DNA of 64,000 nucleotides from Photobacterium proteolyticum (lineage in GTDB: Bacteria > Pseudomonadota > Gammaproteobacteria > Enterobacterales > Vibrionaceae), in the NCBI RefSeq assembly GCF_001939735.1, contig NZ_MJIL01000095.1, forward strand, positions 203,635-267,634, read 5' to 3'. The notes under the pieces are model-generated. The model saw nothing but the letters and a program-made list of their open reading frames with translations. It ran no database searches and was not told the origin of the DNA. Below, in pieces: positions 53,006-61,849 of this stretch (position 1 is the first letter of the stretch; every line of letters starts with the position of its first letter). Made by a program: the position numbers and the translations under genes.

Positions 53006-53917
53006 TCAATTGTTGGTTTTCTTGTCACGGTAGAACTCGAACATGCTGGAGAAATCCAGTAACTCATTGCCTTTTGCGTTATGAAGTGCATAAAGGTTTC
53101 TGGCCAAAGCCCCCATAGGAATGGCCGACTGGCTATGAAGGGCGGCATCCATCCCCAAACCAAGATCTTTGAGCATTAACTTACTCATAAACCCCGGCTG
53201 GTAAGCGTTGCTAGCAGGCGCTTTATCCGTTACACCAGGGCACGGGTTATACAGCTCCAGAGCCCAATTACGCCCAGAACTCTGCAGCATGATATCTGAA
53301 AGGACTTTGGGGTCGAGGCCGTTATCAATGCCCAGGCTTAATGTCTCACACGTCCCCGACATCAAAATACCTAACATCAGGTTATTACATATTTTGGCCA
53401 TTTGTCCGTCACCGGCCTTACCCGCATGGAAGATGTTCTTTCCGACATGTTTAAGAGTCTCTTGCGCTTTCTCAAAACCGCTGTCAGTACCGCCAACAAT
53501 AAATGTCAGTGTTGCAGCTTGTGCCCCGGCGACACCACCGGAAACAGGGGCATCAACAAACTCGAACCCCTTCTTTGCAGCCTCTGCGGCCACGATACGA
53601 GCCGACTCAGGATCGATTGTCGAAGAGTCAATCAGGAAAGTATCATCATCAACAAGGTTAAGCAGCCCGACGCCTCCATGATGATCGCCAAGATAGACAG
53701 CCCTAACATGTTCACCGGCAGGAAGCATCGTAATAACAATGTTTACTCCCTTTACCACCTCTTCAGGAGACGAGGCAACAAAGGCACCGTGGCTTTCAAG
53801 CTTTTTTGCCGCCTCGGTATTCAAATCATAAACTCTTACGTTACAGCCAGCTTTCAATAGATTTTGAGCCATTGGGTTGCCCATGTTACCCAACCCGATA
53901 AACGCGATGGTGCTCAT
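53006..53917 (-). CDS. mmsB: 3-hydroxyisobutyrate dehydrogenase
   Basis: MmsB oxidises 3-hydroxyisobutyrate to methylmalonate semialdehyde in valine breakdown, with NAD. The 303-residue protein opens TIAFIGLGNMGNPMAQNLLKAG (dinucleotide fold), with the substrate-binding FVDAPVSGGVAGAQ and the catalytic lysine in GQMAKICNNLM. GGAGG lies 7 bases before the start. Sits between the hydroxyisobutyryl-CoA hydrolase gene and the SDR gene in one minus-strand operon. Confidence 0.95.
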   Translation of the reverse strand: MSTIAFIGLGNMGNPMAQNLLKAGCNVRVYDLNTEAAKKLESHGAFVASSPEEVVKGVNIVITMLPAGEHVRAVYLGDHHGGVGLLNLVDDDTFLIDSSTIDPESARIVAAEAAKKGFEFVDAPVSGGVAGAQAATLTFIVGGTDSGFEKAQETLKHVGKNIFHAGKAGDGQMAKICNNLMLGILMSGTCETLSLGIDNGLDPKVLSDIMLQSSGRNWALELYNPCPGVTDKAPASNAYQPGFMSKLMLKDLGLGMDAALHSQSAIPMGALARNLYALHNAKGNELLDFSSMFEFYRDKKTNN

Positions 53918-53950
53918 GATAAACCTCCTGCGTAATAAAGATAATATTGG

Positions 53951-55129
53951 TTAGTTCATTGTTAATGATTGACCTAATGTGGCCAGAGGATTCTCAGATT
54001 CATCCCAAAGCGGGGTAAACAAGGAGTCAATGACACTTTGGTCAACTTCACTCAAAGTTGTATAAAGCCAATCTGGTTGACCGCATTTATCTATCAACCT
54101 TGCCCTGACTCCCTCTTGAAACTCACCAAGTAAACCGCAATGCACAGATAGACTTAATTCAAGCCGAAAACACTCTTCCAGCGACAAGTGGTGATATTGA
54201 GTCAACTGACGAAAGCAAATATTGGCTGTAATTGGGCTGCCTTCCTCAAGCGTTCTTTTTGCTCTTTCCAGCCAACGGTTATCTCCTTCAATCGACATGA
54301 TCTGGCGGGAGATATCAACCAAATCATCCGCTTTACAGGCGAGCTGAATCTGAGAAAAGTAAGGGCCGATATAACTAACCGGACGATGTGGGTCTGCGGT
54401 ATCGGCAAAGCCAGTCAACATCTCTGTGACCAACTCCTTGTTGAACGTCAAATCACCATCAGCAACTTTGTTACTTTTGACCCAATTGCTACCCTGTAAC
54501 TTCTCAAGCACTGACTGCTTCTGTTCGGGTATTAACATATGCTCCGACATCCCTAATTCAAGCGCATCAGTAGCGTTGATCTGTGCGCCGGTAAGCCCAA
54601 GAAACATACCAATACCGTCAGGAAGTTTGTTCAGAAACCAGGTTCCGCCAACATCCGGATATAGCCCGATACTTATCTCTGGCATGGCCAACCTGGAGGT
54701 GGGCGTCGTGACTCTATGGCTGGCACCCATATAGAGGCCCATCCCGCCCCCCATTATTATTCCTTCCCCCCACACTATCACCGGCTTGCTGTAGCGATAA
54801 ATTAAGTAATCACAGCCGTATTCAACCGTAAAGTACTCTGTAAGAAATTGCTTTGCCGTTTCGGCCTGCCCTTCTCTCTCTGACGCAGCACGCATCATGT
54901 TATACATGGTGCGGACATCACCTCCTGCGCAAAACGCCTTCTCACCAACGCCATGCAGAAAGACGCACACGATACGTTCATCGCTCTCCCATACTTCCAG
55001 CTTTGCTTTCAGTTGCCTGAGCATATCCAGTGTCAGCGCATTGAGCGAGGCTGGGTTGTCTAGTTCCACTACCCCAATCTTGTTCCCATCAACACAATCA
55101 AGCTCACTGCAGTTCACTTTGCCAACCAT
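53951..55129 (-). CDS. 3-hydroxyisobutyryl-CoA hydrolase (crotonase family)
   Basis: A 392-residue crotonase-fold protein of the HIBCH type, which releases CoA from 3-hydroxyisobutyryl-CoA in valine degradation. It has FLHGVGEKAFCAGGDVRTMY, the oxyanion-hole loop WGEGIIMGGGMGLYMGASH and the catalytic region RLAMPEISIGLYPDVGGTWFLNKL, where the Glu and Asp of HIBCH are kept. The length, about 130 residues beyond a simple enoyl-CoA hydratase, also fits HIBCH. GAGG precedes the ATG. Lies between the enoyl-CoA hydratase gene and mmsB. Confidence 0.92.
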   Translation of the reverse strand: MVGKVNCSELDCVDGNKIGVVELDNPASLNALTLDMLRQLKAKLEVWESDERIVCVFLHGVGEKAFCAGGDVRTMYNMMRAASEREGQAETAKQFLTEYFTVEYGCDYLIYRYSKPVIVWGEGIIMGGGMGLYMGASHRVTTPTSRLAMPEISIGLYPDVGGTWFLNKLPDGIGMFLGLTGAQINATDALELGMSEHMLIPEQKQSVLEKLQGSNWVKSNKVADGDLTFNKELVTEMLTGFADTADPHRPVSYIGPYFSQIQLACKADDLVDISRQIMSIEGDNRWLERAKRTLEEGSPITANICFRQLTQYHHLSLEECFRLELSLSVHCGLLGEFQEGVRARLIDKCGQPDWLYTTLSEVDQSVIDSLFTPLWDESENPLATLGQSLTMN

Positions 55130-55149
55130 TGTCTACCTCATTATTTTGA

Positions 55150-55932
55150 TTACTTGTTCTTCCATTGGGGTGGACGCTTGTCCAAAAACGCCTTCACACC
55201 TTCAGCTTGATCTTCGGTATCAAACAACTGAACAAACAATTCACGCTCTTTCATCAGACCATGTTGCAATGGCGCTGTCCGGCAGTTCTGAATCAGCTTC
55301 TTACAAGCAGCCACAGATGAAGGAGACTGGTTAGCTACAGAATTAGCCAGCTTCATGGCGCTCTCAAGCCCCTGCCCCGACGCCACGACTTCTTCAACCA
55401 AGCCAATTTCAAGCCCCTGAGAGGCGCTAACCCGATCCCCGCACAAGATCATTCGTTTCGCCCAACCTTCTCCCACCAGCCAGGTCAGATTCTGCGTACC
55501 TCCGGCACATGGCAACAGACCAACCTTGGCTTCTGGCAATGCCATTTCGGCATGGGCCTCAGCAACTCGTATATCACAAGCCAGTGCAACTTCAAGCCCA
55601 CCTCCCATGGCGAACCCATTGATTGACGCGATGGATACCCCACGAAAAGCAGATAAAGTCTCAAAAGCCATCCCAAAGCACTGAGCCATTTCAACTGCCA
55701 CGGCTTTATCACCATCGGCGAATAATTTCAGATCAGCGCCGGCAGAAAAGAACTTCTCGCCCTGCCCGGTTATCACCAAGGCATAGACATGTTTATCTTT
55801 GTTCAATATCTCGATTATCTTTCTGAGCTGAACAAGACTCTCTGCCGTCCAGGTGTTCGCTGGTGGGTTATTCATGGTAAGCACGGCGACATGGCCGTCA
55901 ATGTCGACTAAAATCGCGTTGTTGTCTGACAT
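55150..55932 (-). CDS. Enoyl-CoA hydratase
   Basis: A 260-residue crotonase, probably hydrating methacrylyl-CoA to 3-hydroxyisobutyryl-CoA in valine catabolism. Both catalytic glutamates are in place: NGFAMGGGLEVALACDIRVA (first) and MALPEAKVGLLPCAGGTQNL (second); the CoA-binding GEKFFSAGADLKLF is also seen. AAGGA precedes the ATG. Operon order (dehydrogenase, hydratase, hydrolase, mmsB) follows the pathway order, which supports the assignment. Confidence 0.93.
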   Translation of the reverse strand: MSDNNAILVDIDGHVAVLTMNNPPANTWTAESLVQLRKIIEILNKDKHVYALVITGQGEKFFSAGADLKLFADGDKAVAVEMAQCFGMAFETLSAFRGVSIASINGFAMGGGLEVALACDIRVAEAHAEMALPEAKVGLLPCAGGTQNLTWLVGEGWAKRMILCGDRVSASQGLEIGLVEEVVASGQGLESAMKLANSVANQSPSSVAACKKLIQNCRTAPLQHGLMKERELFVQLFDTEDQAEGVKAFLDKRPPQWKNK

Positions 55933-55977
55933 AATGGCTTCCTTTATCTCTGTTGGCTTGGTCTATCCAAGTTCGAA

Positions 55978-57147
55978 TTAAAGTAGCTCGGTTCCTTCTT
56001 TCAGTACCCGCCGTGAAATAATAAGCCTCATGATCTCATTGGTTCCTTCTAGGATTTGATGGACTCTTACATCACGGAAATGGCGTTCCAGCGAATACTC
56101 TTTGATATAGCCATATCCACCGTAGAGTTGCAGTGCCTGATCGCAAACCTTGAAACCAATGTCTGTCGCAAACCGCTTCGCCATCGCGCAGTATGCTGTC
56201 GCTTCGGGATCTTGTCGGTCTAGCTTGGTTGAGGCATAGCGCACCAACTGCCTGGCTGCGACCAATTCTGTTGCCATATCTGCAAGCTTGAACTGAACCG
56301 ACTGAAATTGAGACAGTGACTGGCCAAATTGCTGCCGCTCGGTCACATATTGCTTTGCCTGATTAAGGGCATGCTGGGCCGTACCTAGCGAGCAAGATGC
56401 AATGTTTATCCGCCCGCCATCTAACACCTTCATCGCAAATTTGAAGCCTTCTCCCTCACTACCGAGCAAGTTAACAGCAGGGACTTCAACATTTTCAAAT
56501 GTCACAGCACGGGTTGGCTGGCTATTCCAACCCATTTTAGGCTCTTTTCTTCCGTAGCTGATCCCGGCAGCCTCCGCCGGTACAATAAAGGCTGAAATAC
56601 CACTTGCTCCAGTCGCTTTCGAACCATCACTGCCAGTTCTTGCCATTACTACAAGCACATCCGTTTCACCTGCGCCGGAGATAAAAGCCTTGGCTCCGTT
56701 AAGCACATAACTATCACCCTTCTTAACAGCCGTTGTGGTTAGTGATGCTGCATCGGATCCGGCATTGGCCTCGGTCAGACAATAAGAAGCCAACCATTCT
56801 CCCGTCAGTAATTTCGGACAAAACGCCGCCTTTGCCTGCTCGGTAGCAAACGAGGCAATCATCCAGCTAACCATGTTATGAATGGTCATAAAGGCCGTGG
56901 TTGAGGTGCAGCCCATCGAAAGCTGCTCGAAGATAATAGAGGCATCCAGGCGACTTAGCCCTAACCCTCCCTGCTCTTCCGGCACATATAGACTCAGAAA
57001 GCCTAGTTCACCCGCTTCTCTTAGCACCTCTTTAGGAAATATCTGCTTTTCATCCCATTCAGCCGCCTGTGGCGCCAAACGTTCATTGGCAAACTGACGG
57101 GCAGTTTCAGCAAAAGCACGTTGTTCTTCATTGAGTTCAAAATCCAT
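55978..57147 (-). CDS. Acyl-CoA dehydrogenase, probably isobutyryl-CoA dehydrogenase
   Basis: A 389-residue FAD enzyme of the acyl-CoA dehydrogenase family. It has CLTEANAGSDAASL and WNSQPTRAVTFENVEVP, an arginine in RQQFGQSL, and the end-loop QLYGGYGYIKEYSLERHFRDVRVHQILEGTNEIMR, in which the Glu of EGTNEI is the catalytic base, as in short/branched-chain acyl-CoA dehydrogenases. Placed between mmsA and the hydratase gene, so isobutyryl-CoA to methacrylyl-CoA is the likely reaction. GGGAG lies 6 bases before the start. Confidence 0.92.
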   Translation of the reverse strand: MDFELNEEQRAFAETARQFANERLAPQAAEWDEKQIFPKEVLREAGELGFLSLYVPEEQGGLGLSRLDASIIFEQLSMGCTSTTAFMTIHNMVSWMIASFATEQAKAAFCPKLLTGEWLASYCLTEANAGSDAASLTTTAVKKGDSYVLNGAKAFISGAGETDVLVVMARTGSDGSKATGASGISAFIVPAEAAGISYGRKEPKMGWNSQPTRAVTFENVEVPAVNLLGSEGEGFKFAMKVLDGGRINIASCSLGTAQHALNQAKQYVTERQQFGQSLSQFQSVQFKLADMATELVAARQLVRYASTKLDRQDPEATAYCAMAKRFATDIGFKVCDQALQLYGGYGYIKEYSLERHFRDVRVHQILEGTNEIMRLIISRRVLKEGTELL

Positions 57148-57172
57148 CTTCGTCTCCCTTAGCGTTGGTAAA

Positions 57173-58666
57173 TCAACGTAGGTGGATCGTCAAATTTGGT
57201 CCGGTTGGAATATCATCATCAAACCACCGAGAGGTGACTGTTTTTGTCTCAGTGTAAAAACGAACAGCCTGCTTGCCATACGCATGCAGATCCCCGTAAA
57301 AACTCCCTCGCCACCCGGTAAAAGAGAAGAAAGGTAACGGCACCGGAATAGGTACATTAATACCAACCTGACCGACTTCAATTTCATGCTGATACTTACG
57401 GGCAGCAGCACCACAGGCGGTGAATATTGATGTGCCGTTGCCGTACGGGTTGGCATTGACGAGCGCAATAGCCTCTTCCAACGTATCGACTTCAACACAG
57501 AGCAATACCGGACCAAAAATCTCTTCCTGATAGACAGACATTGACGTTTGAACACTACTGAATAGTGTCGGTGCAACCCAATTGCCATCTGGATAGCCTT
57601 CAACCTCACAGTGGCTACCGTCCAGCTCACAGACAGCACCTTGATCTTTACCCTCGCGGATCAGACGTAAAACACGATCTTTGGCTTTTTGGCTGATCAA
57701 AGGGCCATAGCCGGCATTTTCGTCATCCCAAGACCCGGGCCGGATCTTTGCCATAGCCTGCTTTAACTCTGGTATCCATTCCTTGGTACCATCAACCAGC
57801 ACCGCCACAGAAATTGCCATACATCGCTGGCCAGCAGCACCAACAGATGAACCCACCAGGTTATTAATTACCTGCTCTTTGTTGGCATCCGGCATCACAA
57901 CCATATGGTTTTTTGCCCCGGCAAACGCTTGAACACGTTTGAGATGATGAGTCCCTGTCTGGTAGATATGACGGGCAACTGGCACCGAACCAACAAAAGA
58001 AATCGTTCTAATTTTCGGGTGCGCCAATAAATAGTCCACCTGCTCCCGTTGGCCATGAACAATTTGTAACACGCCTTTTGGGGCACCGGCTTGTTCAAAC
58101 AGTTCGGCCAGCCGAATGGAAGTCAGAGGCACTTGATCAGAAGGTTTCAGTACAAAGGTATTACCTGCGGCTATGGCCATCGGGAACATCCATAACGGTA
58201 TCATCGCCGGAAAGTTAAATGGTGTTATCCCACTACAGACTCCTAGTGGCTGCATGATCGAATAAGTATCGATCTCTTTGGCGACGTTCTCGACCGTTTC
58301 CCCCATCATGAGGCTGGCGATATTGGCAGCCTGCTCAACCACTTCAATCCCACGCCAGACATCCCCTTTGGCATCGGCAAATATCTTTCCTGTTTCACTG
58401 GAAAGCAACGTGGCTATTTCATCATGATGGGTTTTCAGCAATTGCTGATAGTTCAGCATTAACCGGGAACGTTCCGGCACCGGCACCTCTTTCCATGATT
58501 TGAAAGTCTCGTAAGCGCTCGATATAGCCTCTTCAATTTCATCTTCTGTCGCACAAGGTAGCTTGGCTATAACACTGTTATCTGCCGGGTTGGTAACGTC
58601 TACCCATTGCAGTGATTGCGACTGACGGAACTCACCATCAATATATAAAGGAACATGTTGGGTCAT
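57173..58666 (-). CDS. mmsA: CoA-acylating methylmalonate-semialdehyde dehydrogenase
   Basis: MmsA converts methylmalonate semialdehyde to propionyl-CoA with NAD and CoA. The 497-residue protein has PLGVCSGITPFNFPAMIPLW, FVGSVPVARHIYQTG and the catalytic cysteine in GAAGQRCMAISVAV. The PFFSFTGWRGSFYGDLHAYGK stretch near the C-terminus is characteristic of MmsA. Length is normal (about 500). GAGGAG lies 5 bases before the ATG. Second gene of the operon after the thiolase, from which it is separated by 78 bases containing a small hairpin. Confidence 0.96.
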   Translation of the reverse strand: MTQHVPLYIDGEFRQSQSLQWVDVTNPADNSVIAKLPCATEDEIEEAISSAYETFKSWKEVPVPERSRLMLNYQQLLKTHHDEIATLLSSETGKIFADAKGDVWRGIEVVEQAANIASLMMGETVENVAKEIDTYSIMQPLGVCSGITPFNFPAMIPLWMFPMAIAAGNTFVLKPSDQVPLTSIRLAELFEQAGAPKGVLQIVHGQREQVDYLLAHPKIRTISFVGSVPVARHIYQTGTHHLKRVQAFAGAKNHMVVMPDANKEQVINNLVGSSVGAAGQRCMAISVAVLVDGTKEWIPELKQAMAKIRPGSWDDENAGYGPLISQKAKDRVLRLIREGKDQGAVCELDGSHCEVEGYPDGNWVAPTLFSSVQTSMSVYQEEIFGPVLLCVEVDTLEEAIALVNANPYGNGTSIFTACGAAARKYQHEIEVGQVGINVPIPVPLPFFSFTGWRGSFYGDLHAYGKQAVRFYTETKTVTSRWFDDDIPTGPNLTIHLR

Positions 58667-58676
58667 AATTGCTCCT

Positions 58677-58693
58677 CAGGGTTTATCACCCTG
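58677..58693 (-). promoter_or_regulatory. Intercistronic hairpin between thiolase and mmsA
   Basis: CAGGGT (58677-58682), loop TTATC, ACCCTG (58688-58693): a 6-bp stem just upstream of the mmsA ribosome-binding site. It may adjust transcript stability or mmsA translation, or mark partial termination after the thiolase gene. Confidence 0.4.
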
Positions 58694-58744
58694 TATAAAT
58701 AGAAGGGAAAATTCGTGAATAATATTTTTCATACACAAAGTGTA

Positions 58745-59956
58745 CTAACCAGAGTTCGCTGGAACTTCAATAGCTATGGCCGTCGCTTCACCTCCCCCTA
58801 TACATAGCGAAGCAATGCCTTTCAATGTCTGCTTTTTCGTCTTGGCTTGTTGCTTGTTGTTCAGAGCATGAATTAAGGTAACGAGAATTCTCGCACCACT
58901 TGCTCCTATTGGATGACCAAGTGCGCAAGCTCCTCCGTGAACATTAACCTTTGCCGGATCTAGCTCCAGCTCACGAACGGCTATCTGGGTCACAACAGCA
59001 AAGGCCTCATTAATTTCCCACAAATCGACATCATCGACGGACCATTCAAGTTCGGAAAGTAATTTGCGGATGGCATAAACAGGTGCTGTTGTAAAATCAG
59101 CTGGCCGCTGTGCATATGTCGCGTGCCCTTTGATGATGGCGAGAGGTGCAAGCCCTTGCTGGCTGGCCGACTCGGCATCCATCACCAACAGAGCTGCCGC
59201 GCCATCAGAAATTGAGCTGGAATTGGCTGCGGTAACACTTCCGTCTTTGGCAAAAGCCGGCTTGAGTGCAGGGATCTTCTTGATGTTTATTTCGCCAGGA
59301 TGCTCATCTTGAGAAACTAAGATGACTCCGTGTTTACTTTCTTTCTTAACGGATACTATTTCTTGGTCAAACATCTGATGTTGCTGCGCAGCAACAGCCC
59401 GTTCAACAGACATAGCTGCCCATTGATCCATCTCTTCGCGGGAAAACTCAAATTTATCTGCCACCTGCTGAGCATAAACGCCCATTAAATGTCCGTCATA
59501 GGCATCTTGCAGACCATCAAGAAACATATGGTCGTAAACAGTGTGATGACCTAATCGCATTCCGCTGCGAGCTTCTTTTTGCAAATACGGTGCATTGGTC
59601 ATGCTTTCCATTCCACCCGCGATAATGGCTTTGGCGCAGCCAGCGCAGATTAAGTCATTCGCAAGCATGACAGATTTCATCCCGGACCCGCAGACCTTAT
59701 TTATGGTGGTACAGCCAACCGAATGTGGCAGCCCCGCACCAAGGGCGGCCTGCCTTGCCGGAGCCTGGCCGCACCCGGCAGGTAACACGCATCCCATGTA
59801 AACTTCATCAATCTCTGACGGAGTGATTGCTGCCTCTTCGAGCACAGCTTGAATGGCAAACTGCCCCAATTCCGGTGCCGAGAATGAAGAAAATTGCCCC
59901 TGAAAGCTTCCGAGAGCAGTACGGCGTGCTGCGACAATCCAAACGTTTTTTTCCAT
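58745..59956 (-). CDS. Acetyl-CoA C-acyltransferase (thiolase)
   Basis: A 403-residue thiolase, perhaps cleaving acetoacetyl-CoA or 2-methylacetoacetyl-CoA. The nucleophilic cysteine lies in TTINKVCGSGMKSVMLA, the His in NVHGGACALGHPIGASGAR and the second cysteine in SLCIGGGEATAIAIE. First gene of the minus-strand operon with mmsA; GAGGG lies 7 bases before the ATG. It is divergent from liuR, and both promoters share two LiuR-like sites, so joint control of isoleucine/valine and leucine breakdown is likely. Confidence 0.94.
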   Translation of the reverse strand: MEKNVWIVAARRTALGSFQGQFSSFSAPELGQFAIQAVLEEAAITPSEIDEVYMGCVLPAGCGQAPARQAALGAGLPHSVGCTTINKVCGSGMKSVMLANDLICAGCAKAIIAGGMESMTNAPYLQKEARSGMRLGHHTVYDHMFLDGLQDAYDGHLMGVYAQQVADKFEFSREEMDQWAAMSVERAVAAQQHQMFDQEIVSVKKESKHGVILVSQDEHPGEINIKKIPALKPAFAKDGSVTAANSSSISDGAAALLVMDAESASQQGLAPLAIIKGHATYAQRPADFTTAPVYAIRKLLSELEWSVDDVDLWEINEAFAVVTQIAVRELELDPAKVNVHGGACALGHPIGASGARILVTLIHALNNKQQAKTKKQTLKGIASLCIGGGEATAIAIEVPANSG

Positions 59957-60032
59957 TACTTCGCCCTCTTTGAAGACAGCAATAACAGTGAAAACTGAAC
60001 ATCTTTGATAATAGTCAGAGCCGGCTCAATTT

Positions 60033-60049
60033 CTTGACGTTTACGTAAG
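60033..60049. promoter_or_regulatory. LiuR-like operator 1
   Basis: CTTGACGTTTACGTAAG, an imperfect palindrome 77 bases upstream of the thiolase start. It matches the second site in inverted orientation over CTTRACGTTTACGTAA and resembles, from memory, the ACGTTTACGT-type motif predicted for LiuR regulators in gammaproteobacteria. Confidence 0.65.
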
Positions 60050-60062
60050 CATAGCACTAACA

Positions 60063-60079
60063 TTTACGTAAACGTTAAG
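60063..60079. promoter_or_regulatory. LiuR-like operator 2
   Basis: TTTACGTAAACGTTAAG, the inverted partner of the site at 60033-60049; centres are 30 bases apart, about three helical turns. It lies in the divergent region between thiolase and liuR, suited to autoregulation and control of both operons. Confidence 0.65.
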
Positions 60080-60227
60080 AAACAAACTGATCACACTTGT
60101 AATTCTGTTGGCAACCCGATGTACAGCATAATTGCCAAATGTAATCGCAGGCTGAGTTCAACATGTCAGTCCAGACTGTTGCCGGACCTCACCATATTGT
60201 GAGTCCGCGCCTTGAGGAGGCTGTAAA

Positions 60228-60605
60228 GTGGAGACTTTTAAAATCAGTGACTTAGCGAAGGAGTTCAACATCACAACCCGAAGTATTCGGTTTTATGAAG
60301 ATGTCGGCCTGCTACACCCATCCAGAAACGGTAATACCCGGGTCTACAAACGCCGGGACAAAATCAGGCTCAAGCTGATTTTACGAGGAAAGCGGCTAGG
60401 TTTTTCATTGGCTGAAATTCGCGAACTGTTCGAACTCTATGACACTAACCAAAGCCACACCCAGCTCAATGAGATGCTAAGGATCATTGACGATAAGCAG
60501 GCCATTTTGAAGCGCCAGCTTGATGATATCAATGTTGTGCTAAATGAGCTCCAGATTGCCAAAGCCCGTTGCCATCAGGCCCTGAACAACTCAGACACAC
60601 ACTGA
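60228..60605 (+). CDS. liuR: MerR-family regulator of branched-chain amino acid catabolism, LiuR
   Basis: A 125-residue MerR-type repressor with the DNA-binding domain TFKISDLAKEFNITTRSIRF and YEDVGLLHPSRNGNTRVYKRRDKIRLKLILRGKRLG, then a coiled-coil dimerisation helix. It has no cysteine pattern for metal binding. The start is a GTG at 60228, 7 bases after GGAGG. It is the first gene before liuA and liuB, with the two palindromes at 60033-60079 upstream, so it most likely represses the liu and mms operons in the absence of branched-chain amino acid intermediates. Confidence 0.9.
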   Translation: METFKISDLAKEFNITTRSIRFYEDVGLLHPSRNGNTRVYKRRDKIRLKLILRGKRLGFSLAEIRELFELYDTNQSHTQLNEMLRIIDDKQAILKRQLDDINVVLNELQIAKARCHQALNNSDTH

Positions 60606-60667
60606 ATACGACCATTTAGATATCGAAATTACAGCTGTTCATCACAACTTGGTTAACCGGAGATGTT

Positions 60668-61837
60668 ATGAAAGATCTGTTCACGCCCCTCAATTTTGGC
60701 CTTGACGACACCCTCGACATGCTCCGTGAGCAGGTAAACAATTTTGCCAGCGAGGCCATTGCTCCTCTGGCAGCACAAGCGGATAAGGACAATCTATTTC
60801 CCAACCAGCTTTGGCCTCTGATGGGCGAAATGGGGCTACTCGGTGTCACCGTGAGTGAAGAGTATGGCGGTGCTAACATGGGATATCTCGCCCATGTTAT
60901 TGCCATGGAAGAAATTAGCCGGGCATCAGCCTCTGTGGGTTTGAGCTATGGAGCGCACTCGAATCTCTGTGTCAATCAAATCTATCGCAACGGGACAGCT
61001 GAGCAAAGAGCAAAATACCTGCCGCCGCTAATTACGGGCGAACATGTTGGAGCCCTGGCGATGAGTGAACCCAATGCGGGCTCAGATGTTGTCAGTATGC
61101 AGCTTAAGGCCGAGCGACGCGGGAACAATTTCGTCCTCAATGGCAGCAAAATGTGGATCACCAACGGCCCCGATGCCGAGACCTTTGTCGTCTACGCCAA
61201 AACAGAGCCAGAGTCCGGTTCACATGGGATCTCAGCGTTTATTATTGAACGTGATTTTGCAGGCTTTAGTCATGCACAAAAGCTCGACAAACTCGGGATG
61301 CGTGGCTCCAACACCTGTGAACTGGTGTTCCATGACTGTGTCGTGCCGGCCGAGAACCTCCTTGGCGAACTCAACAAAGGGGTCAACGTCTTGATGAGCG
61401 GGCTGGACTATGAACGAGTCGTTCTTGCCGCCGGCCCCTTGGGGATCATGCGGGCCTGTCTCGATCTTGTTATGCCCTACATCCATGACCGCAAGCAGTT
61501 TGGCCAATCTATTGGCGAATTCCAGTTGGTTCAGGCCAAAGTCGCAGATATGTACACCCGCACCAATGCAGCACGTGCTTATGTTTATGCCGTTGCTGCT
61601 GCCTGTGATCGGGGCGAAAGCACACGAAAAGATGCTGCAGGTGCCATTTTGTACAGTGCCGAACTGGCCACACAGTTGGCATTGGACGCCATTCAACTAC
61701 TCGGCGGAAATGGATATATCAACGAGTTCCCTGCTGGTCGTCTGCTCAGGGATGCCAAATTGTATGAAATAGGTGCCGGCACCTCTGAAATTCGCCGCAT
61801 GCTGATCGGCAGAGAACTGTTCGAGGAATCTAAATAA
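60668..61837 (+). CDS. liuA: Isovaleryl-CoA dehydrogenase
   Basis: LiuA oxidises isovaleryl-CoA to 3-methylcrotonyl-CoA in leucine degradation. The 389-residue flavoprotein has AMSEPNAGSDVVSMQ, KMWITNGPDA, and the catalytic Glu of isovaleryl-CoA dehydrogenases in GLDYERVVLAAGPLGIM. At the position where other acyl-CoA dehydrogenases have the base (EGT), it has AGTSEIRRMLIGREL, which together identify the subfamily. GGAG lies 5 bases before the ATG. Next is liuB, 12 bases after its stop. Confidence 0.96.
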   Translation: MKDLFTPLNFGLDDTLDMLREQVNNFASEAIAPLAAQADKDNLFPNQLWPLMGEMGLLGVTVSEEYGGANMGYLAHVIAMEEISRASASVGLSYGAHSNLCVNQIYRNGTAEQRAKYLPPLITGEHVGALAMSEPNAGSDVVSMQLKAERRGNNFVLNGSKMWITNGPDAETFVVYAKTEPESGSHGISAFIIERDFAGFSHAQKLDKLGMRGSNTCELVFHDCVVPAENLLGELNKGVNVLMSGLDYERVVLAAGPLGIMRACLDLVMPYIHDRKQFGQSIGEFQLVQAKVADMYTRTNAARAYVYAVAAACDRGESTRKDAAGAILYSAELATQLALDAIQLLGGNGYINEFPAGRLLRDAKLYEIGAGTSEIRRMLIGRELFEESK

Positions 61838-61849
61838 GGACACGGCTTA

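Noticed and set aside
61232..61696. 154-codon minus-strand frame inside liuA
   Set aside because: Antisense to a conserved gene; no start signal and no family. A shadow frame.
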